A DNA stretch of 64,000 nucleotides, taken from the NCBI GenBank assembly GCA_029782355.1, contig JAKOUY010000037.1:62001-126000 (forward strand), written 5' to 3'. This document shows positions 8,997-15,293 of this stretch, piece by piece. The stretch is from Actinomycetes bacterium. Lineage in GTDB: Bacteria > Actinomycetota > Acidimicrobiia > Acidimicrobiales > Ilumatobacteraceae. The position numbers and the translations under genes were made by a program. The notes beneath the pieces are model-generated. The model was given only the letters and a program-made list of their open reading frames with translations, made no database searches and had not been told where the DNA came from. Position 1 is the stretch's first letter. Every line of letters starts with the position of its first letter.

Positions 8997-9013
8997 CCGC
9001 TGCAGTTGCGGCG

Positions 9014-9742
9014 CTACTCGACCCAATCGGTGCGGTCGGCCCGGCTCGGTTGGCGGTGGGTGCGCAGTGGCGACAGGGGAGCATCGACCAGCAGGATTCG
9101 CTGGCGGGCGACCACCAGCTGACGATCGCCTGGCTGCCAGGTGACGTCGGTGCCGTCGGTGACGGCCTGCTCGGCGGCCGCCCAGTCCTGCCAGGTGCGC
9201 ACCGCCCACAACAGCATGACCTCGTCGTCGGCGGCCATCGCCGTGGAGAAGGCGCCGATCAGCTCGAAGCCCGGCGGCGTGCGCCGTTCGAGCTGGTCGT
9301 GGATCCGGTCGAGATACTCGCGGTCGGCGCCCGGCCGGACGCGGATCAGGTCGTGGGCGTAGCACTGAGCATTGATCTGCTGGGCGCACAGTTCGTCGAT
9401 GGTCCGGGTCCACGGCGCCGGACGCATCAGCCGGTCGAGCCCACCGGACCGGAACTGGGCAGCGGCTCCCCACCAGGTCACGAGCGCCGGGTCCTGCGCA
9501 CCGGCCCCGACTGTCTCGATCTCGAAGGATCGGGCCATCCCCGCCCAACTGTCGTGCTCCCACAGGTTGCACACCTGAGGCCACCGCCCGGTGGAGCCGA
9601 GCACGGCGAACACGCCGAAGCACTTCTGGGCCCGCTCCTCCTGCCCGATCGGGCTCCAGTTGGCGGTGATGTGGTGCAGGTAGTTGGCCCGTTGGTGCCC
9701 GATGATGTCGATGAACTCGTGGATGTACGCGCAGCCGTTCAT
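9014..9742 (-). CDS. NIPSNAP-like protein, paralogue of 362-1201
   Basis: A 242-residue protein starting YIHEFIDIIGHQRANYLHHI, the same beta-strand/helix start as the protein at 362-1201. It shares GRWPQVCNLWE, AAQFRSGGLDRLM and a second half beginning YAHDLIRVRPGADREYLDRI. The ATG at 9742 is chosen over an in-frame one 111 bases upstream because homology begins there and the longer form would cross the divergent promoter and its operator. It faces an SDR/hydratase operon, as its paralogue faces a synthetase/SDR operon. Function unknown. Confidence 0.6.
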   Translation of the reverse strand: MNGCAYIHEFIDIIGHQRANYLHHITANWSPIGQEERAQKCFGVFAVLGSTGRWPQVCNLWEHDSWAGMARSFEIETVGAGAQDPALVTWWGAAAQFRSGGLDRLMRPAPWTRTIDELCAQQINAQCYAHDLIRVRPGADREYLDRIHDQLERRTPPGFELIGAFSTAMAADDEVMLLWAVRTWQDWAAAEQAVTDGTDVTWQPGDRQLVVARQRILLVDAPLSPLRTHRQPSRADRTDWVE

Positions 9743-9750
9743 GGGTTCGG

Positions 9751-9773
9751 AGATCGTATCTGATATGCAATCT
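9751..9773. promoter_or_regulatory. candidate operator C, 23-bp imperfect palindrome
   Basis: The cleanest of the related sites: a 23-mer centred on G at 9762, with 8 of 11 arm positions paired (outer arms AGAT...ATCT, inner GTAT...ATGC). Two of the three mismatched arm positions are transitions. It sits 9 bases from the 9742 start and 34 bases before the 9807 start, so it can control both directions. Confidence 0.5.
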
Positions 9774-9806
9774 TGGTCCGGGAGACGGGAAGAGGGAGCG
9801 GAGCAG

Positions 9807-10724
9807 ATGGGGATGCTGGACGGCAAGGTGGCCATCGTGACGGGTGCCGGCAACGGGATCGGCCGGGCTCACGCCATGGAGCTGGCCAAACACGGAGCCC
9901 GCGTCGTGGTCAACGACCTGGGCGGCTCCGCCCGCGGCGACGGCTCCGGCCCGGCCGCCGACACGACGGTCGAGTTGATCCGCCGGCGCGGTGGTGACGC
10001 GGTCGCCGACTACGGCGACGTCGGCGACCACGAGCAAGCCGGCGCGCTCGTCGCCCGGGCGGTGGACACCTACGGACGCCTCGACGTGCTCGTCAACAAC
10101 GCCGGAATCGTGCGCGACGCGGCCATCTGGAACATGGCCGTCGACGACTGGGATCTCGTCATGCGCGTCCACGTTCGCGGCACCTGGAGCTGCTGTCATC
10201 ATGCCGCGGTGCACTGGCGCGGCCGGGCCAAGGCCGGCGAGACCTTCCACGCCCGGATCATCAACACCACGTCCGGGGCCGGGCTCACCGGCAACTTCGG
10301 GCAGACCAACTACGCCACGGCCAAGGCCGCCATCGTCGGGCTGACGCAGACGCTGGCCATCGAGCTGCGCTCGATCGGCGTCACGGCCAACGCCATCGGG
10401 CCGGCCGGTGCCACCCGGATCACGGCGACGATGCCAGGGCGCGACCAGATCATCGAGCCGGACCAGGTGGCCGACGACCAGTGGGAGCCGCTCAATCCGG
10501 CCAACGGCTCGCCGCTCGTCGCCTGGTTGGCGTCCGACGGCTCGTCGATGGTCAACGGCCAGGTGATCCGGGCCCTGTACGACCAGATCATCTGGATGCA
10601 CGGCTGGCGGCAGGGCGCGGTCGTGGCGTCGGGCAACCAGCCATGGGACGCCACCAAGCTGGACGCCATCCTCGGCGCCCGCCTGTTCCAGACCGGTGTC
10701 GAAGCGCTGTACTTCCGGTCATGA
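9807..10724 (+). CDS. SDR family dehydrogenase (3-hydroxyacyl-CoA dehydrogenase-like)
   Basis: A 305-residue SDR with TGAGNGIGRAHA near residues 11-22, NDLGG, VNNAGI and the active site Ser (NTTSGAGL) with YATAK. The sequence order (NDLGGSARGDG..., DTTVELIRRRGG) is typical of the SDR domain of peroxisomal multifunctional enzyme-2-like proteins, which act on 3-hydroxyacyl-CoA. The ATG at 9807 has GGGAGCGGAG upstream; longer in-frame starts would overlap the divergent promoter. Its stop overlaps the hydratase start (ATGA). The pair probably carries out hydration and dehydrogenation steps of a beta-oxidation-like cycle. Confidence 0.87.
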   Translation: MGMLDGKVAIVTGAGNGIGRAHAMELAKHGARVVVNDLGGSARGDGSGPAADTTVELIRRRGGDAVADYGDVGDHEQAGALVARAVDTYGRLDVLVNNAGIVRDAAIWNMAVDDWDLVMRVHVRGTWSCCHHAAVHWRGRAKAGETFHARIINTTSGAGLTGNFGQTNYATAKAAIVGLTQTLAIELRSIGVTANAIGPAGATRITATMPGRDQIIEPDQVADDQWEPLNPANGSPLVAWLASDGSSMVNGQVIRALYDQIIWMHGWRQGAVVASGNQPWDATKLDAILGARLFQTGVEALYFRS

Positions 10725-11530
10725 GCTACTCGACCTTTCAGTGCCTGAAGCTCGAGCGCCACGGGCCGGTCGGGTGGCTGCTGAACAATCGTCCCCAGCA
10801 GCTCAACGCCATGTCGGCGACGATGCGCGACGAGTTCGCCGTCGCCTGGCTGGAGCTGGAAGCCGACCCGGAGGTGCGCGTCATCGTCCACACCGGGGAA
10901 GGGTCGGCGTTCCAGACCGGCGCCGACGTCACCGAGCTGGCCACGGATGGCCAGGGCATGCAGCGCTACCGGGCCTCGGTGGAGTCCTTCGATCTGCACT
11001 TCACGTCGTGGCACCAGCAGGTCAGCAAGCCGGTGATCACCGCGGTCAACGGCATCTGCGCCGGCGGCGGATTCCACTGGGTGGCCGACGCCGACATCTG
11101 CATCGCCGCGTCCGACGCCCAGTTCATGGACCCGCACGTCTCCGTCGGGCAGGTGGCGGCGTTCGAGATGATCGCGCTGCTGCGCAAGATGCCCGCGGAG
11201 GCGGTGATGCGCATGGCCCTGGTCGGCCGTCACGAGCGGATGGGTGCCCAGCGGGCCTACGAGCTGGGCATGATCAGCCAGGTCGTCGATCCGCCGGAAC
11301 GGCTGCGCGACGAGGCGCAGGCACTGGCCGAGAAGATCGCCCGCAACTCACCGGCCGCCATGGCTGCCACGAAGCGGGCACTGTGGCGCGCCCTGGAGGT
11401 CGGCTTGACCGAGGCGTGCAAGCTGGGCGCCGCCGATCTGGTGTCGATGTGGGGCCACCCCGACCAGGAGGAGGGCCCCCGGGCCTTTGCCGAGAAGCGT
11501 CCGCCGCAGTGGGTCCCGCCCGGCGGGTGA
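10721..11530 (+). CDS. enoyl-CoA hydratase/isomerase family protein
   Basis: A 269-residue crotonase with GWLLNNRPQQLNAM, the oxyanion segments FQTGADVTEL and AVNGICAGGGFHW, and VGRHERMGAQRAYELGM. It is strongly similar to the protein at 22438-23127: both have FQTG, HWVADADI / HFVADADI and LVGRHERM.AQRAY, so the two are paralogues. It starts within the SDR stop codon and is therefore translationally coupled. It may act on the enoyl-CoA whose hydroxyl product the SDR then oxidises. Confidence 0.88.
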   Translation: MSYSTFQCLKLERHGPVGWLLNNRPQQLNAMSATMRDEFAVAWLELEADPEVRVIVHTGEGSAFQTGADVTELATDGQGMQRYRASVESFDLHFTSWHQQVSKPVITAVNGICAGGGFHWVADADICIAASDAQFMDPHVSVGQVAAFEMIALLRKMPAEAVMRMALVGRHERMGAQRAYELGMISQVVDPPERLRDEAQALAEKIARNSPAAMAATKRALWRALEVGLTEACKLGAADLVSMWGHPDQEEGPRAFAEKRPPQWVPPGG

Positions 11531-11557
11531 GCCAGCCGGGTCGGCGGCGGTGGCCGG

Positions 11558-12187
11558 TCACCCAGCGGTTCGCCAGGTCTCGATGATCCGCTCGGTCGTG
11601 GTCAGCCTGGCCAGCAGGGCCAGCGAATGCCGGACGACCTGCTCGGCATAGTCGCGGGGGAGGCCGGCGATGGCGTCGGTGGGCAGGGCCAGGTGGTAGC
11701 CGAGGTCGGCGGCCGACAGGCACAGGCCGAGCAGCGCCTCGTTCACCGACACCCCGACCGGGATGATGGTGCGCACGCCGAGGTTGCGGAGAATGGCGTC
11801 CAGCTCGGTGCCGGTGAACGGCGTCAGTCCGTGGATCCGGGTGCAGACGATGTCCTCCGGTTCCGGGCCCAGCTCGGGAACGACGTCGGCGGCCGGCGTA
11901 CCCTGCAGGACCTGGCCGGGGTTCTTCACCGAGATCGCCATGATCGGATTGTTGATGCTGAGTCCGGCGCGGTCGGCGCGCAGCTCGACGGTGGCGTGGA
12001 CGACGCGCACCCCGCACTGCCGGGCGGCGATGGCCAGGCGCTGCGCCGCACCGACGATGCCGCGCTCGCGGGCCTCGTCGGCCAACTCCGGCGTCGGTGC
12101 CAGATCGCCGATGACGCCGCGTTGCATCTCACAGGTGACGACCGCCGTGGTCGACGGCACGATGAGCGACTCGAGTGGTGTGGCCAT
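11558..12187 (-). CDS. isochorismatase-fold protein lacking the usual catalytic Cys
   Basis: A 209-residue alpha/beta hydrolase of the isochorismatase/cysteine-hydrolase fold: the first strand has VVTCEMQRG where the family has (V)D.Q, and the late strand-helix region reads PVGVSVNEALLGLCLSAADLGYHLALPTDAIAG. In amidase-type members a Cys follows the G-x-x-T-N turn (TNxCV); here that place holds E/A. The first acidic residue is Glu rather than Asp. The protein may follow the Cys-free isochorismatase chemistry or be a non-catalytic binder. It follows the GntR gene by 15 bases on the same strand, forming a two-gene unit. Confidence 0.75.
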   Translation of the reverse strand: MATPLESLIVPSTTAVVTCEMQRGVIGDLAPTPELADEARERGIVGAAQRLAIAARQCGVRVVHATVELRADRAGLSINNPIMAISVKNPGQVLQGTPAADVVPELGPEPEDIVCTRIHGLTPFTGTELDAILRNLGVRTIIPVGVSVNEALLGLCLSAADLGYHLALPTDAIAGLPRDYAEQVVRHSLALLARLTTTERIIETWRTAG

Positions 12188-12202
12188 GGGTGATGTCCGT
12201 TG

Positions 12203-12904
12203 CTAGGCGGGGCGGGACTCGAACAGGCCGCGAGCGGCGAACAGGATGACCACCTGCTGGCCGACCTCAGCCATCATCGAGGCGTAGTGCTGGCGGGCCA
12301 GCGCGGCGTCGCCCTGGCGAATGGCGGTGGCGATGGGCGGCATGCCGACCCGTTCGATCGTGCGCGCCTTGGGCACCAGCTCGAAGAAGTCGCCGGGCAC
12401 CAGGCTCGACAGCGAGCGCATGACCGTGGCCAGCCGGGGTGACTGGGCGGCGTCGATGACCATCCGGTGAAAGGCCACCGCAGCCTTGCCGAACGAGGCC
12501 GTGTCGTTGGTGCGCAGCTTGGTGGCCAGCCGGGCCAGATCGGCGCCGAGCTGGGCGTGGTCGGTGCGCTCGATGGCCCGGGTGGCCCCGAACCCGTACA
12601 GCACGCCGAACAGGTCGTAGTGGTCCTGGACCGAACGGCGGTCGAGCGGAGAGATGAAGGCACCACGATGCAGCTCGTTGCGCACCCACCCCTCGCGCTC
12701 CAGCGCGATCAGCGCCTCGCGCACCGGGATCCGGCTGACGCCGAGCGTCTGGGCGATCTCGTCCTGGGGCACGCGGCTGCCCGACGGCAGCTCGCCGTCG
12801 AAGATCAAGCGGCAGATGTACTGGGCGACGCGCTCGCCGGTACTCATCCGGACGATGGCCTGTCCGGTGGCCGAGCGGGCGTCGAGAGCAGATCGTGGCG
12901 GCAT
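12203..12904 (-). CDS. GntR family transcriptional regulator, FCD subfamily
   Basis: A 233-residue regulator. The winged helix-turn-helix at about residues 22-90 (ERVAQYICRLIFDGELPSG, IPVREALIALEREGWV, RGAFIS) is the GntR signature. The C-terminal helical bundle, with FHRMVID and QHYASM, is an FCD ligand domain of the kind that binds acids or acyl-CoAs around a metal. It is divergent from the importer operon at 13053 with an AT-rich site between, so it likely controls importer and catabolic genes in response to a pathway intermediate. That link is inferred. Confidence 0.9.
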   Translation of the reverse strand: MPPRSALDARSATGQAIVRMSTGERVAQYICRLIFDGELPSGSRVPQDEIAQTLGVSRIPVREALIALEREGWVRNELHRGAFISPLDRRSVQDHYDLFGVLYGFGATRAIERTDHAQLGADLARLATKLRTNDTASFGKAAVAFHRMVIDAAQSPRLATVMRSLSSLVPGDFFELVPKARTIERVGMPPIATAIRQGDAALARQHYASMMAEVGQQVVILFAARGLFESRPA

Positions 12905-12954
12905 GGTGACGGTTCCCTGGTCTGCGGGGCTCCCGTGGCGACCCCGGTGGTGGA

Positions 12955-12988
12955 ATTGTATATCGTATTGAAATCACCGGACGGTGAT
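12955..12988. promoter_or_regulatory. candidate operator D plus adjacent inverted repeat
   Basis: Two signals abut between the GntR gene and the importer operon. The AT-rich stretch 12955-12974 contains TTGTATATC, related to the sites at 1236, 9751 and 19461. Next to it, 12973-12988 is a perfect inverted repeat ATCACCG-GA-CGGTGAT (7-bp arms, 2-base spacer). Either could bind the divergent GntR regulator; FCD regulators commonly bind short AT-rich palindromes. Confidence 0.45.
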
Positions 12989-13052
12989 GCGACGGCCGCA
13001 GTTGGGGTTGGCGATGCCGTCGAGCAACACATCGACACGAAGGGGAGAGTTC

Positions 13053-14381
13053 ATGCATCGGTCTCACAGGGCACGGGCCGCGCTGGCCGCCGGTCTGCTC
13101 GCCGGAACCGGCACCGTCGGGGTGCTCGCCACCTCGGCGACGGCCACGACACCTCCGGCGGGAACCACCGCCGGCACTGCCGCGCCGGCGGGAACCACCG
13201 GCTCGGCGATCGAACCGAAGTTCACCCCGGTCTCCGGCCCGGTGCGCGGCTTCGACGGCACCACCATCAAGGTCGCCGGAATCGGCATCAAGGCCCGGCT
13301 CCCAGGCAGTGAGCTCGGTGCCCAGGCACGCATCAAGCGGTTCAACGACACCAACGAGATGCCCGGCATCAAGATCGAGTACACCGAGATGGTCGACGAC
13401 AAGGGAGATCCGGCGGTCACCCTCTCCGAGGCCCGCCGGCTGGTCGAGAGCGTCGGGATCTTCGCCATCGTCGGCGACGTGTCCCAGAGCAACCCGAGCT
13501 ACCTCGCCGAGCAGCACGTGCCCTACTTCGGCTGGGCCTTCGACAACACCTACTGCTCACCGACCCACGCCCCGAGCACCGACGTGTGGGGCTTCGGGTA
13601 CTACGGCTGCCTGGTCGACAACGCCCCGACCAAGCTGCCCGATCAGGGTCGGGCGTACCTCGAGGTGGTCTCCAAGGCGTCTGGCAAGGCCAATCCCACC
13701 GAGGCGATCATCTCCACCGACAGCGACTCGGGCAAGAACAGCGTCGCCCACTTCGCCATCGCCGACCAGGGGGCCGGGTTCAAGGTGCTCCTGCAGGAGA
13801 CGTCGGTGCCGCAGACCCCGGTGTCCGACTGGACGCCGTACGTGCAGAAGCTGATGACGGCCGACAACGGCAACCCGCCCGATTCGATTCGCTGCGGGAT
13901 GGCCATCGAGTGCGTGCCGCTGTGGCAGGCCCTGCAGGCTGCCGGCTACAAGGGGCAGTACCTGCACTTCCTGTACACCGACTTCCTCGTGAAGCCGCTG
14001 GCGGGCACGATCGCCTCGATCAACTTCGCCCCGTTCGACACCGACAACGCCGCCGTGAAGCAGCTGAAGGACGACGTCAAGGCGTTCAAGGCCGACGGCA
14101 TCCTCGATACCGGAGTGACCACCGGCTACTTCGGCACCGACATGCTGATCGCCGCGCTGAAGATCGCCAAGGATCATGGCGGCATCAGCCCGGAGAACGT
14201 CCAGCAGGCGGCGGCGACGATGACCTGGGGCATCGAGGGTCTGGTCGGACCGACGAAGTACCCCGAGTCCAGCGTCATGCCCACGCCACTGTGCACGGCC
14301 ATCGTCAGCTCCGACGGCACCAAGTGGAGCACGGCGCTCCCGCTGGCGTGCAGCGACAAGACCTTCGACGCCGCCGGATGA
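13053..14381 (+). CDS. ABC transporter substrate-binding protein (branched-chain amino acid type)
   Basis: A 442-residue exported protein. Residues 1-33 form a signal peptide (basic MHRSHRARAALAAG, hydrophobic core, ATSATA cleavage region) without a lipobox Cys, followed by a Thr/Ala/Pro/Gly linker. The body begins TIKVAGIGIKARLPGSELGAQARIKRFNDT, the start of the periplasmic-binding type I fold used by LivK-like proteins. AAGGGGAG supports the ATG at 13053 over an earlier in-frame one. It is first in an operon with the ATPase and the fused permease. In catabolic clusters such proteins often bind aromatic acids or other hydrophobic carboxylates rather than amino acids. Confidence 0.88.
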   Translation: MHRSHRARAALAAGLLAGTGTVGVLATSATATTPPAGTTAGTAAPAGTTGSAIEPKFTPVSGPVRGFDGTTIKVAGIGIKARLPGSELGAQARIKRFNDTNEMPGIKIEYTEMVDDKGDPAVTLSEARRLVESVGIFAIVGDVSQSNPSYLAEQHVPYFGWAFDNTYCSPTHAPSTDVWGFGYYGCLVDNAPTKLPDQGRAYLEVVSKASGKANPTEAIISTDSDSGKNSVAHFAIADQGAGFKVLLQETSVPQTPVSDWTPYVQKLMTADNGNPPDSIRCGMAIECVPLWQALQAAGYKGQYLHFLYTDFLVKPLAGTIASINFAPFDTDNAAVKQLKDDVKAFKADGILDTGVTTGYFGTDMLIAALKIAKDHGGISPENVQQAAATMTWGIEGLVGPTKYPESSVMPTPLCTAIVSSDGTKWSTALPLACSDKTFDAAG

Positions 14382-14412
14382 TCCGGCCCGACTGACCGGT
14401 CCATCGTCCGTC

Positions 14413-14446
14413 CGGGAGCCTGGGGCGACGTCGCCCCAGGCTCCCG
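14413..14446 (+). terminator. 34-bp perfect palindrome between binding-protein and ATPase genes
   Basis: The 34 bases are self-complementary without a mismatch, centred on GACGTC at 14429-14430, and would fold into a very stable hairpin in RNA. No T-run follows. Placed between the binding-protein stop (14381) and ATPase start (14463), it most likely acts as a partial terminator or 3' stabiliser that leaves more binding-protein than transporter mRNA. Confidence 0.6.
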
Positions 14447-14462
14447 TCACCAACCCAGCATC

Positions 14463-15290
14463 ATGAACCACACCATCACGGCCGCGCCGCCACCAGAACC
14501 TGTCGATGCGACCGCCGAGCTGTTGCGACTCGACGAGATCGTCGTCCGCTTCGGTGGGATCCGTGCCCTCAACGGCGTGTCGTGCTCCGTCGGCCGCGGG
14601 GAGATCGTCGGTGTGATCGGCCCCAACGGGGCCGGCAAGACGACGCTCTTCGACGTCATCGCCGGGGTGCGCCGGCCGAACAGTGGGACGGTCCACCTGG
14701 CCGGCCGCGACGTCACCGAGGCCTCGGCCGTGGCCAGATCGCGTGCCGGGCTACGCCGAACGTTCCAGCGGGTGCAGACGTTCGGCTGGCTCAGCGTCGA
14801 GGACAACGTCCTCGCCGCGCTGGAGTGGCGAGGTGGCGGCGGGGGATTCGTCGCCGACACGCTCGGTTGGGTCGGCCGGCGCCGCCGTCAGCGCGCCCGT
14901 CGCCAGGCGGTCGACGAGGTGCTGGAGCGTTGCGGGCTGACGTCGGTTCGCACCGAGCTGGCGGGATCGTTGCCGATCGGCATCGCCCGGATGGTCGAGC
15001 TGGCGCGGGCGGTGGTCGACCGGCCCCGGCTGGTCTTGCTCGACGAACCGGCCTCGGGGCTCGACGCCGCCGAACACCATCGGCTCGGCGAGCTGATCCA
15101 GGCCACCCGGGAGGCCACCGGTTGCGGGGTCCTGCTGGTCGAGCACGACGCCGGCTTCGTCGTCGAGCAGTGTGACCGGATCGTGGTGCTCGACCAGGGC
15201 GCCGTGCTCGAGCACGGCACGCCCGCGCAGATCCTGGCCAGTCAGGCGGTGCGCGCCGCGTACCTCGGTGAGACCACGTCGGGGGCCTGA
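14463..15290 (+). CDS. ABC transporter ATP-binding protein (LivG type)
   Basis: A 275-residue ATPase with Walker A GPNGAGKTT at about residues 54-62, Walker B LVLLDEPASGLD, the D-loop and the switch His in LVEHD. The signature loop is LPIGIARMVELARA rather than LSGGQ, as in divergent LivG-like proteins. The insertion after the Q-loop (RRTFQRVQTFGWLSVEDNV, then a Gly-rich stretch) fits the LivG subclass. The stop is 3 bases before the GTG of the fused permease. It would energise import together with the LivF-like domain of the next gene. Confidence 0.88.
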   Translation: MNHTITAAPPPEPVDATAELLRLDEIVVRFGGIRALNGVSCSVGRGEIVGVIGPNGAGKTTLFDVIAGVRRPNSGTVHLAGRDVTEASAVARSRAGLRRTFQRVQTFGWLSVEDNVLAALEWRGGGGGFVADTLGWVGRRRRQRARRQAVDEVLERCGLTSVRTELAGSLPIGIARMVELARAVVDRPRLVLLDEPASGLDAAEHHRLGELIQATREATGCGVLLVEHDAGFVVEQCDRIVVLDQGAVLEHGTPAQILASQAVRAAYLGETTSGA

Positions 15291-15293
15291 ACC

